63,570 nt of DNA from an uncultured Kordia sp. (GTDB lineage Bacteria > Bacteroidota > Bacteroidia > Flavobacteriales > Flavobacteriaceae). Position numbers and translations under genes: made by a program. The stretch is taken from assembly GCF_947489565.1 (NCBI RefSeq), contig NZ_CANLEA010000027.1, positions 1-63,570 of the forward strand, in the 5' to 3' direction. Shown here piece by piece: positions 1 through 6,704 of this stretch (position 1 is the first letter of the stretch; the number at the start of each line of letters is the position of its first letter). Under the pieces are notes generated by a model that ran no database searches, was not told the DNA's origin, and worked only from the letters and a program-made list of their open reading frames with translations.

Positions 1-925
1 TTTTATTAGTAATGACAATTGAATTTTAATCCTGAATCCTGAATTTACTGTGAAAGGAACTAATTCGTGATAATTATTAAGACAAAGTAAAACAACAGAA
101 AAACCATTCGTGTATTCGTGACAATTTTTTATTAGTAATGACAATTGAATTTTAATCCTGAATCCTGAATTTACTGTGAAAGGAACTAATTCGTGATAAT
201 TATCAAGACAAAGTAAAACAACAGAAAAACCATTCGTGTATTCGTGACAATTTTTTATTAGTAATAAGAATTGAATTTTAATCCTGAATCCTGAATTTAC
301 TATGAAACGAACCAATTCATGATAACTAATAAGACAAAGTAAAATAACAGAAAAACGATTCGTGTATTCGTGACAATTTTTTATTCAGTAATGACAATTG
401 AATTTTAATGCTGAATATTGAATTTACTATAAAACGAACTAATTCGTGAAAATCATTAAGACAAAGTAAAACAACAGAAAAACCATTCGTGTATTCGTGA
501 CAATTTTTTATTCAGTAATGACAATCGAATTTTAATCCTGAATATTGAATTTACTATGAAACGAACTAATTCGTGACAATCATTAAGACAAAGAAAAATA
601 ACAGAAAAACCATTTGTGTATTCGTGACAATTTTTTATTAGTAATAAGAATTGAATTTTAATCCTGAATATTGAATTTACTGTGAAAGGAACTAATTCGT
701 GATAATTATCAAGACAAAGTAAAACAACAGAAAAACCATTCGTGTATTCGTGACAATTTTTATTAGTAATGACAATCGAATTTTAATCCTGAATCCTGAA
801 TCCTGAATTTACTATGAAACGAACTAATTCGTGAAAATCATTAAGACAAAGTAAAATAACAGAAAAACCATTCGTGTATTCGTGACAATTTTTATTAGTA
901 ATGACAATTGAATTTTAAATGCTGA
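1..925. repeat. Tandem array of ~126-bp non-coding repeats
   Basis: About seven and a third copies of one unit. The shared block ATTAGTAAT/ATTCAGTAAT starts at 5, 131, 257, 383, 510, 637, 762 and 894, giving periods of 126, 126, 126, 127, 127, 125 and 132. Each unit carries CATTCGTGTATTCGTGACAA and one or more TCCTGAA steps; the 132-bp unit has an extra TCCTGAA. Copies differ by scattered substitutions and there is no sustained reading frame. The array probably begins outside the window. The ATTCGTG-ATTCGTGACAA core recurs in the repeats at 43.3 kb and 61.5-62.1 kb, so the array seems to have grown from a dispersed intergenic repeat family. Confidence 0.95.
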
Positions 926-975
926 ATTGCTTTGTTCTTAGAAACTATCTTACTTTATCGAGAAGTACTATTGAG

Positions 976-1074
976 TTGTTAGACTCGCTGACGCTTTTAG
1001 ATTGTTAGACATGCTCACTGTTAGCAGTTTAAGTGCAGAAAAGTTTCAAATGTCAATTCGAGCGCAGTCGAGAA
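976..1074. repeat. Dispersed short intergenic repeats (TTAGA-type and TCGAG-type)
   Basis: Two repeat styles seen elsewhere in the window: a run of TGTTAGACTCGCTGACGC-like pieces (976-1021), and GTCAATTCGAGCGCAGTCGA (1052-1071), the latter related to sequences near 41190-41240, 56990 and 63280. No coding signal. Confidence 0.6.
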
Positions 1075-1138
1075 TACTTTGATTTCAGAATGGATTCTAA
1101 TCGTACAATCCATATTCACACAAAACAACTAACGAAGT

Positions 1139-1969
1139 TTACTTTTTATCTTTTAACTTGATTTTCTGTCGTTTAGACTTTGCGAATTCTTTCGTTAAAT
1201 CTAATTTGATGATGTTCTCATTACTTAATTTATAAGACAATACAAACTCGTTGTCAGTGATGTTGATAAACGTTGCATACAGTGTACCAACCATTTTTCC
1301 ATTAGAAGCTTTCGCTGCAGGCTGAACCGCACGACCTATAGTGTTTCCAACTTTTAAAAGATTGATGTTTTCGCTGCTTTTTTCCATTTCAACAATACTG
1401 TTTTCAATGCTTTTATGACGACGACACGGATAATTTCCAGCTTCAGGTTTTGCCAGTAAATAATTGGTCATGATGAGTTTATTATCTTGAATCCAATTGA
1501 GTTTCTTTTCTCCATTAATCCACTCTACAACAACCGCTTTTCCAGTTTTATCACCAAACATGATATGACTTCTATCCAAAGCGATCTTCTCTTTTTCTAA
1601 AAAAGCAATGGCTTCTTCAACGGTTGCACATTTGGCCAAAATTTTATCTCCTAAATTGTTTTTAGGATTGGTATATCCTTTTATTTTTTGCTGTTCAGGC
1701 GTTACTGCGCCATCAAAGAACAATCCTTTTTCATTAATACCGCCTTGTGCAAAGTTGTCCCAACCATACCACAAACGAGCAAATTTTTTCTTCGTTTTGG
1801 GTTCAATCTGAATGTATGCTTTTACATCCAAAAAGTAATCTTCGCTATTTATAGCATAGACTTTTCCAGTTTTAACGTCCACATAATACAATACAGAACA
1901 GGCGAGAGTTGTATTGGGAATGATCAAACCTAACAAGAAGGTAAGTATAAGAAGTTTTGCTTTTTTCAT
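1139..1969 (-). CDS. Exported Ntn-type linear amide C-N hydrolase (choloylglycine hydrolase-like)
   Basis: 276 aa. Residues 1-23 form a signal peptide ending TTLA, followed directly by Cys24 (CSVLYY). In the CBAH/penicillin V acylase superfamily the mature N-terminal Cys is the nucleophile, so signal cleavage at A23/C24 would also expose the catalytic residue. NSEDY about 20 residues on matches the family's R/N-x-x-D region. The 250-residue mature protein fits the family's single-domain size, and a later WINGEKK...TNYLL segment is also typical. Position -3 is Thr, so a lipobox is unlikely. Substrate (acyl-homoserine lactone, N-acyl amino acid or bile-type amide) cannot be read from sequence. 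Faces the repeat array; no operon partner. Confidence 0.75.
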   Translation of the reverse strand: MKKAKLLILTFLLGLIIPNTTLACSVLYYVDVKTGKVYAINSEDYFLDVKAYIQIEPKTKKKFARLWYGWDNFAQGGINEKGLFFDGAVTPEQQKIKGYTNPKNNLGDKILAKCATVEEAIAFLEKEKIALDRSHIMFGDKTGKAVVVEWINGEKKLNWIQDNKLIMTNYLLAKPEAGNYPCRRHKSIENSIVEMEKSSENINLLKVGNTIGRAVQPAAKASNGKMVGTLYATFINITDNEFVLSYKLSNENIIKLDLTKEFAKSKRQKIKLKDKK

Positions 1970-2057
1970 TTTTTGATTGATTAATTATGAACGCTGTATT
2001 ACAATATTTACAAGCTAAAATTCGCCAATCTAAAATGGATTCTGTACTAAATGAATG

Positions 2058-2792
2058 TTAAACTTTGGTATAAGTAGTTTCAAAAGGAACTCTAAATCGC
2101 GGACCATAAATTCCGTTTTCACTGCGAACGCCACAACCAATCACCATATTGATTTCAGTCCCGCGAGGAAGTTTTAGAATTTTTTTGACACGCAAAGTAT
2201 CACTTCCTTCCATAGGACAAGTATCATAGCCAATTCCTGCCATACTAATCATAAAATTCTGAGCTGCCAAACCTGCACTTTTGTGTGCGACAATGCGTAA
2301 ATCGCTCAAACGAACTTGTCTGTAAATTGGTCGAAACAATCCGATACAATTAAAAATAGCATATTTCAACCAACCATAAATTCCTAAGAAATCAGGATAA
2401 ATTGTTGGAATAAGTTTCTTGTAGTAGTTAATAGCAAATTTTTCTCTTCGGGAATATTCTTTTGGAGGTTTATTGCCAAATAGCTTTTCATAAAATCCAA
2501 CATTAGCCTTAGCTCGTTGCCTCCACAAATCTTTTCGTGTGACTACCACAACCAATTGTTTGGCAGTTTTTGCTGCGTTTTGTCCCAAGCAAGCAGCTGT
2601 CAATTGTTTCAAAACCGCCGGATCAGTCACATGATAAAACTCCCATAATTGTAAATTACTGCTTGTAGGCGCTAACACAGCGTTTTTAATGCAGTTTTTT
2701 ACTTTTTCGGAATCAATTTCAATGTCTTTGTCAAAAACACGGACAGAGCGTCTGTATTCAATAGCTTCGGTTACTGTTTTTTCTGAGGTCAT
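2058..2792 (-). CDS. Nitroreductase family protein (FMN-dependent)
   Basis: 244 aa from the start chosen here (MTSEKTV). N-terminal RRSVRVF and APTSSNLQLWEF match the FMN-binding RRS(I/V)R and APS(A)xNxQPW motifs of NAD(P)H nitroreductases; a C-terminal GIGYDTCPMEGSD...IGCGV segment matches the family's second flavin-contact region. The frame is open 15 codons further, to 2837, but that upstream ATG sits in the loop of the terminator hairpin at 2828-2849, so the Met at 2792 is preferred. An insertion around residues 95-165 with hydrophobic stretches (YPDFLGIYGWLKYAIFNCI) makes it longer than the minimal family. Substrate unknown. Confidence 0.8.
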   Translation of the reverse strand: MTSEKTVTEAIEYRRSVRVFDKDIEIDSEKVKNCIKNAVLAPTSSNLQLWEFYHVTDPAVLKQLTAACLGQNAAKTAKQLVVVVTRKDLWRQRAKANVGFYEKLFGNKPPKEYSRREKFAINYYKKLIPTIYPDFLGIYGWLKYAIFNCIGLFRPIYRQVRLSDLRIVAHKSAGLAAQNFMISMAGIGYDTCPMEGSDTLRVKKILKLPRGTEINMVIGCGVRSENGIYGPRFRVPFETTYTKV

Positions 2793-2820
2793 ATACAAAC
2801 TTACGTATCTTATACGAACA

Positions 2821-2849
2821 AAAAAAAGGGAATACAATGCTGTATTCCC
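2821..2849 (-). terminator. Rho-independent terminator of the 2903-3175 peptide gene
   Basis: Perfect 9-bp stem GGGAATACA / TGTATTCCC (2828-2836, 2841-2849) with a 4-base loop; on the minus strand it is followed by a run of seven T (A-run 2821-2827). Confidence 0.85.
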
Positions 2850-2902
2850 TTTTTCAGTTTAACCTAAATATAATATTCATGAAAAGAATTTAATCTTAAA
2901 TA

Positions 2903-3175
2903 CTATCTTGGATTGCTGGTTCCACAGTCAGTTGGAATACAACTAAATCCACACGTGATGTTTGTTGGGTTTGGCGGTGGTGGCGGATTTGTTCCTGTCG
3001 TTGGATTAGGCGGACAGAAAAAAGTTTCATCTTCTGGTGGTTCCGTAGCGCTCACACATGGTGGTGCAAATGTATAGCAATCATACGTTCCTGTTCCTCC
3101 TGATAGGTTTGCAGCTTCTAAGGAAGAAACCGTTCTTTTTCTTAATGTCAATCCTGAGATTTTCTTTTTTTTCAT
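2903..3175 (-). CDS. Leader-GG RiPP precursor-like peptide, long Pro/Cys-rich type (module B)
   Basis: 90 aa. The N-terminus MKKKKISGLTLRKRTVSSL then a GG at 26-27 is the Bacteroidota class I lanthipeptide/GG-leader form (KKK-x-L-x-L-x-K-x-T-I/V-S-x-L ... GG). The following core of about 63 residues has six Cys, a poly-Pro run and many Thr/Ser. It starts TYDCYTFAPPC..TEPPED and closely resembles the core of the 5953-6255 peptide (TYYTWAPPC..TEPPDS), so the two are paralogues. It has its own promoter box (3243-3262) and terminator. No modifying enzyme or transporter is adjacent; whether it is modified, exported as a signal or simply secreted is unknown. Confidence 0.8.
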   Translation of the reverse strand: MKKKKISGLTLRKRTVSSLEAANLSGGTGTYDCYTFAPPCVSATEPPEDETFFCPPNPTTGTNPPPPPNPTNITCGFSCIPTDCGTSNPR

Positions 3176-3242
3176 AAGTAATGTTTAAAATGTTAATGTA
3201 ATGTGCCTGTTTTTTTTTGTGTTAGGCTTTTTCACATAATGC

Positions 3243-3262
3243 TCGATTTGAGAACAATATTA
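3243..3262 (-). promoter_or_regulatory. Conserved promoter box of the long peptide gene (module B)
   Basis: The 20-bp sequence differs from the one at 6315-6334 at a single position, and both lie upstream of paralogous long peptide genes. On the minus strand it begins TAATATTG, one change from the Bacteroidota -7 consensus TAnnTTTG. It lies 67 bases upstream of the ATG. Confidence 0.6.
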
Positions 3263-3295
3263 CAAGTGTTTTTTATGGAAAAAAAGGAAGAGAAA

Positions 3296-3309
3296 CCTAA
3301 ATTAAACGA
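3296..3309 (-). promoter_or_regulatory. Putative regulator site, CCTAAATTAAAC motif (module B)
   Basis: CCTAAATTAAACGA (plus-strand reading) lies exactly 33 bp from the promoter box; the matching motif at 6368 is also exactly 33 bp from its box. A related copy, CCTAAATTAAAG, is at 3421-3432. Placement upstream of a promoter suits an activator such as the neighbouring AraC-type regulators; that link is inference. Confidence 0.45.
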
Positions 3310-3504
3310 ATTGGGACTTCAATTTTTTAACGTTAAAATTGAAATTCAATATAAAAGGAGAGTTTTCTTGAATCACCTTTAAATAAAAGGATAGAAACGT
3401 TTTGTTAGAAAATAAATTACCCTAAATTAAAGAAAAAGGGCTTGTGCATAAAACAGCAAGTTTTTAAAATAGTAGAAGTGATGTCTAATTTCATTTTGGC
3501 GCAC

Positions 3505-3535
3505 AAAAAAACCAGAGAAATTAACTTCTCTGGTT
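3505..3535 (-). terminator. Terminator downstream of the short peptide gene and its relic
   Basis: Perfect 10-bp stem AACCAGAGAA / TTCTCTGGTT (3510-3519, 3526-3535) with a 6-base loop, followed on the minus strand by six T. Confidence 0.85.
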
Positions 3536-3566
3536 CTAAAAGAATTCGAATTTAGCTTAAATGAAC

Positions 3567-3659
3567 TTAACAATTTGTATCTGCACTTCTTTGATCACTA
3601 AAATCGACAGTGGTTCTTGAAGATGTACAGGTATCTAAATCGCAAGTTTCTGTTTCTTT
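3567..3659 (-). pseudogene. Leaderless relic of a duplicated peptide core
   Basis: The minus-strand frame reads KETETCDLDTCTSSRTTVDF... and ends ADTNC plus stop. It repeats the core of the adjacent 3682-3864 peptide (ETDTCTTSRTTVDL...DNFC). An in-frame TGA stands immediately upstream and there is no leader or start, so it is a decayed partial duplicate of the precursor. It lies between the intact gene and their shared terminator. The conserved pieces (TCT-SSRTTVD and a terminal Cys) may mark what mattered in the core. Confidence 0.6.
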
Positions 3660-3681
3660 TCATAAATTATACTTTTTATGA

Positions 3682-3864
3682 TTAACAAAAATTATCATTG
3701 CTATTAAGATCTACAGTTGTTCTTGAAGTTGTACATGTATCTGTTTCTTCTGGACAATCATCGCTATATCCAGGGTTCTTTGTTGGATTACCACCTAAAA
3801 GAGAACTTAGTTTTGAAACAGAAATTTTGTTTAATCGTAATTGTTTGCTTGTGATTTTTTTCAT
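3682..3864 (-). CDS. Leader-GG RiPP precursor-like peptide, short type (module B)
   Basis: 60 aa. Leader MKKITSKQLRLNKISVSKLSSLLGG, core of 35 residues with Cys at three sites and a C-terminal Cys. The leader has the L-x-L-x-K-x-x-x-S-x-L pattern and GG boundary of Bacteroidota lanthipeptide-type precursors. It lies 117 bp downstream of the TPR-AraC gene on the same strand, in the same relation as the 6390-6572 peptide to its regulator, and shares the terminator at 3505-3535. Function unknown; candidate signal peptide or RiPP. Confidence 0.75.
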   Translation of the reverse strand: MKKITSKQLRLNKISVSKLSSLLGGNPTKNPGYSDDCPEETDTCTTSRTTVDLNSNDNFC

Positions 3865-3953
3865 AATGTATTTTTTAAAATGATAGTATATTCATGGCAG
3901 TCTAGCCAATACCCAAACATACCGTAGATTCTACGTTTTTCATAGGAAATGCG

Positions 3954-3975
3954 CCCTAATCTAAACAAAATAGGG
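3954..3975 (-). promoter_or_regulatory. Palindromic CCCTAA...TAGGG motif after TPR-AraC gene (module B)
   Basis: CCCTAATCTAAAC ... TAGGG lies 6 bp beyond the stop of the 3982-5748 gene. The counterpart at 6677-6697 stands 7 bp beyond the stop of the paralogue. Both contain the CCTAA-n2-TA(G/A)ACAAA core also found before the long peptide promoters, so this is a repeated cis element of the locus, possibly an operator for the short peptide gene. Confidence 0.45.
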
Positions 3976-3981
3976 TAGTAG

Positions 3982-5748
3982 TTAGGCTTCTTCTTGGTTG
4001 AGTTTCTTGATATAATACGAAGGATACAACGAAGTTTGCTTTTTGAAATGTTTTGTAAAAGAATCGGCACTTTTATAGCCAACTTCTTCCGAAATAGACT
4101 TGATAGAATATGCTCTAAAAAGGCTATCAGACTTCAACCGTTTTAAAGTATATTGAATGCGAAGATTATTGATATAGTCGGTAAAACTAATTTCTTTTTC
4201 CTCGTTGATGATTTTTGATAAATACGTAGCGTTGGTTTTTACTTTTTTGGCAACGAAACGCAAACTGCAATTCGAATCCAAATACAATTCCTGAGCTTCA
4301 AACTTTTTCAAACCTTTTAAAATTGCTTGCGCTTTTTCGTCTGTGATGCTTACTGTTTTCTTTGCAGAAGTGCTATCGTCGCTAATTATTTCAGGAGTGC
4401 TCTTTGCTTCTAATGCAGAAACTTTTTCAATCAATTTTTTATAAGCAAGCTCTTTTTGTTGATCCTTTTTTCTGTAAAGAATATAAGAAATGAGTCCAAT
4501 AACACATAAAAGTCCCAAAATATAGTATAAGTATTCAACTTGCGTTTCTGCGGCTACTTTCCGATTACTTTGACGTTCTATAAAAGCGGTTCGTTCTTCT
4601 CTGTCTAGCAATTCGTATATAGAAGCATTGATGCGATATATTTTTTTGTTGCTTTCTAGTTCTAATTTGGAATATTCTTCCCAATATAAATCTCTATTTT
4701 TTTCATCGCCTAATTTTTCGTAGCAACGCACCAAGAGTTCTTTAAAATACAGGTGTTCGTATGGTGTATAATAGCTTTCTTCACTTTTTTGAGCACGATT
4801 AGCTTCTCGTTTGGAATTTTCTTCCCGAATAATTTCGTACGCTTTGTTTATAGTCTGAATCGAAGCTTGGTAATCTTTTAAAGCAAAATGACATTGCGCC
4901 ATATAATAGAATACTTCAATATTCAATTTTTGTTCGCTCTGTATGACTGAAATTAATTTCCTAGCTTTTTCAAATTTCTCTAATGCTTTTGGAATGTCAC
5001 CTTTGTAATATTCATAAATACCATCGTAGGTATAAAAATAGCAGGCAGAATCTTTATCGTCAATCTTTTTGCTCTCTTTCAATCCGAGATCGATATACAC
5101 ACGAGCAGAATCTAATGCTTCCATTTTTAAGAAAATATCACTCATGGCAATGATGATACTTACTCTCGAATTTTTACTTACTTGTGTGCTGTCATTCGAT
5201 ATTTTATAATAATTTCGGTAGGCTTTTAAAGCTTCATGATATTGTTTATTGTTGATTTTTAATTTTGCTAAACTCGTCTCGGCAATTAAAATTCCTTTTG
5301 TATCCTTGTATTTTTTGGCAATGATCAACATGGTCTCGTAATCTTCTAAAGCAGCTTCGTATTGACCATATGCTTCATAGGTATTTCCGCGGACGGCATA
5401 TAATTTTCGAAGAATACTGTCTTGATCTGTGTTAGCGAGTGCAATTCCTTTATTGATTTGCGAAATGGTCTGCGTATATTCTCCATTAAGAAAGGCAATA
5501 TGTCCAAAATAGAAGAAACTTTCTATTACATCGATTTGATTTTGTTGCTCAGTAGCTCTTTTGTATAAGGTTTCAGTATATACAGTTGCATTCGTAAGAT
5601 TTCGATACCTCGCTATTTTTGCTAGTTTTTTGAGTTCCGGATTTGTTTTGTCTGCTAAACTATCAGGAATTTGAAAATTTTCTTCTTGTGCAAAAAGCGA
5701 ACAACATGAAAAAAGGATACAATACAAAAATGGCAGGACTTGTTTCAT
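3982..5748 (-). CDS. Membrane-anchored TPR sensor / AraC-type regulator (module B)
   Basis: 588 aa. Signal-peptide-like N-terminus (residues 1-20, ending SLFAQ); about seven TPR-like helical repeats (40-390); one transmembrane segment (about 405-425, YILGLLCVIGLISYIL); a short charged linker; a C-terminal AraC-type double HTH (about 488-585, LRFVAKKVKTNATYLSKII ... SISEEVGYKSADSFTKHFKK). This layout puts the TPRs in the periplasm and the DNA-binding domain in the cytoplasm, a one-component transmembrane regulator common in Flavobacteriaceae. The HTH is nearly identical to that of the 6705-8375 paralogue. It is followed on the same strand by a leader-GG peptide, and is preceded by a 19-bp box (5777-5795) also found before the paralogue. 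The peptide itself is a plausible TPR ligand (inference). Confidence 0.8.
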   Translation of the reverse strand: MKQVLPFLYCILFSCCSLFAQEENFQIPDSLADKTNPELKKLAKIARYRNLTNATVYTETLYKRATEQQNQIDVIESFFYFGHIAFLNGEYTQTISQINKGIALANTDQDSILRKLYAVRGNTYEAYGQYEAALEDYETMLIIAKKYKDTKGILIAETSLAKLKINNKQYHEALKAYRNYYKISNDSTQVSKNSRVSIIIAMSDIFLKMEALDSARVYIDLGLKESKKIDDKDSACYFYTYDGIYEYYKGDIPKALEKFEKARKLISVIQSEQKLNIEVFYYMAQCHFALKDYQASIQTINKAYEIIREENSKREANRAQKSEESYYTPYEHLYFKELLVRCYEKLGDEKNRDLYWEEYSKLELESNKKIYRINASIYELLDREERTAFIERQSNRKVAAETQVEYLYYILGLLCVIGLISYILYRKKDQQKELAYKKLIEKVSALEAKSTPEIISDDSTSAKKTVSITDEKAQAILKGLKKFEAQELYLDSNCSLRFVAKKVKTNATYLSKIINEEKEISFTDYINNLRIQYTLKRLKSDSLFRAYSIKSISEEVGYKSADSFTKHFKKQTSLYPSYYIKKLNQEEA

Positions 5749-5776
5749 TTACTAGCAATATCAATTTTAATAAAAG

Positions 5777-5795
5777 CAAAAAATACTAAAAATAC
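5777..5795 (-). promoter_or_regulatory. Conserved 19-bp box upstream of TPR-AraC gene (module B)
   Basis: CAAAAAATACTAAAAATAC occurs 28 bp before this ATG and, identically, at 8410-8428 before the other TPR-AraC gene. The minus strand reads GTATTTTTAGTATTTTTTG, close to a TAnnTTTG -7 element, so it is probably the promoter or an autoregulatory site. Confidence 0.55.
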
Positions 5796-5901
5796 CTAAG
5801 AAAAAACTGTAGCGCCTTGTTTTTATTTCATGATTTTCATAACGAATTGAAAAATAAGATGTTTTGAACTAAAACTGATGTGACTGTATTCTAATATATA
5901 A

Positions 5902-5925
5902 AAGGGAATGTAAACACATTCCCTT
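5902..5925 (-). terminator. Terminator of the 5953-6255 peptide gene
   Basis: Perfect 10-bp stem AAGGGAATGT / ACATTCCCTT with a 4-base loop. Its position and GGGAAT stem match the terminator at 2821-2849 of the paralogous peptide gene. Confidence 0.8.
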
Positions 5926-5952
5926 CTCATACAATAATAGTATTGAATTAAA

Positions 5953-6255
5953 TTATCGAGTGGTTACGGTTGTGTCACCACCACAGTTAGTATTTAAACT
6001 TCCTGGAGGGCAAGTTGCACATGTATTTCCACAAGTATTGTTGGTTGGACAAGCATTTGACGGAGTTGGTCCAGTGCCTGTACCTGTGCCATTACAACCG
6101 AATCTAGAACATTGCTCTATACTATCAGGCGGTTCAGTATTGCTGATGCATGGAGGCGCCCATGTATAATAAGTACCACCTTTTACAGTATTAGAATCAA
6201 AAGAAGAAATCGTATTCTTCTTCAGTGCCAATTTGGTTACTTTCTTTTTTTTCAT
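5953..6255 (-). CDS. Leader-GG RiPP precursor-like peptide, long Gly/Cys-rich type (module A)
   Basis: 100 aa. Leader MKKKKVTKLALKKNTISSF...VKGG with GG at 26-27; core TYYTWAPPCISNTEPPDS then a GTGTGTG stretch and many Cys (nine in the protein). Leader and first 20 core residues parallel the 2903-3175 peptide, while the tails diverge, the pattern expected of duplicated secreted peptides under diversifying change. Driven by the box at 6315-6334 with the CCTAAATTAGAC motif 33 bp further upstream. No processing enzyme nearby. Confidence 0.8.
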   Translation of the reverse strand: MKKKKVTKLALKKNTISSFDSNTVKGGTYYTWAPPCISNTEPPDSIEQCSRFGCNGTGTGTGPTPSNACPTNNTCGNTCATCPPGSLNTNCGGDTTVTTR

Positions 6256-6314
6256 AATTTAAATACATTGATATGATGCCTACTTTTATGGTTGTCGGCT
6301 TTCCCATTTCTAGA

Positions 6315-6334
6315 TCGATCTGAGAACAATATTA
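6315..6334 (-). promoter_or_regulatory. Conserved promoter box of the long peptide gene (module A)
   Basis: Nineteen of 20 bases match 3243-3262. The minus strand starts TAATATTG (near TAnnTTTG). It lies 59 bases upstream of the ATG. Confidence 0.6.
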
Positions 6335-6367
6335 GCATAGTTTCAATGAGAAAAAAAAGAGATGTAC

Positions 6368-6382
6368 CCTAAATTAGACAAA
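6368..6382 (-). promoter_or_regulatory. Putative regulator site, CCTAAATTAGACAAA (module A)
   Basis: Lies exactly 33 bp from the promoter box, as in module B, and matches 14 of 15 bases of the motif following the TPR-AraC stop at 6677. Predicted operator of the TPR-AraC regulators (inference). Confidence 0.45.
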
Positions 6383-6389
6383 ACTAGAC

Positions 6390-6572
6390 TTACAGTTTGC
6401 AGCCACAAGAAGCTTCTGTTGCTAACAGTGTTGGACATCCATCTGTACAACCGTGATTTGCTCCTGTAAGATCGGTCAATGTTCCGCCTTTAATTTGAAA
6501 AGTATCGGCCGAATTAATTTTTGCGATATTGATTTTGCACACGGATAATTTCTTTTGAGTTTGTCTTTTCAT
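6390..6572 (-). CDS. Leader-GG RiPP precursor-like peptide, short type (module A)
   Basis: 60 aa. Leader MKRQTQKKLSVCKINIAKINSA....IKGG (GG 29-30), then a 30-residue core TLTDLTGANHGCTDGC..., four Cys and six Thr/Ser, ending SCGCKL. The Thr/Ser plus Cys spacing is compatible with lanthionine-type crosslinks but does not prove them. It follows the TPR-AraC gene on the same strand after 132 bp. Unlike the module B short peptide it also has a Cys inside the leader. Confidence 0.75.
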   Translation of the reverse strand: MKRQTQKKLSVCKINIAKINSADTFQIKGGTLTDLTGANHGCTDGCPTLLATEASCGCKL

Positions 6573-6676
6573 GATTCGTTATTTAGTAATTATTAATTAT
6601 TTAAAACCTTATATCATAAGGACTATAAATATATTTAAACAAACACAAGTGTATGCAATTTTATAAAAATGAGTAG

Positions 6677-6697
6677 CCTAAACTAGACAAATTAGGG
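6677..6697 (-). promoter_or_regulatory. Palindromic CCTAA...TTAGGG motif after TPR-AraC gene (module A)
   Basis: CCTAAACTAGACAAA followed by TTAGGG, 7 bp beyond the stop of the 6705-8375 gene; the counterpart of 3954-3975. A shared inverted half-site CCTAA suggests a dimeric binding site. Confidence 0.45.
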
Positions 6698-6704
6698 TAG
6701 TAAC

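Noticed and set aside
1-925. CRISPR array
   Set aside because: Unit is ~126 bp and repeats nearly whole; no short repeat/variable spacer pattern and no cas genes.
2793-2837. 15-codon N-terminal extension of the nitroreductase
   Set aside because: Its ATG lies in the loop of the upstream gene's terminator.
3861-4082. 73-codon minus frame overlapping the end of the TPR-AraC gene
   Set aside because: Out-of-frame shadow of the AraC HTH coding region and the CCCTAA motif.
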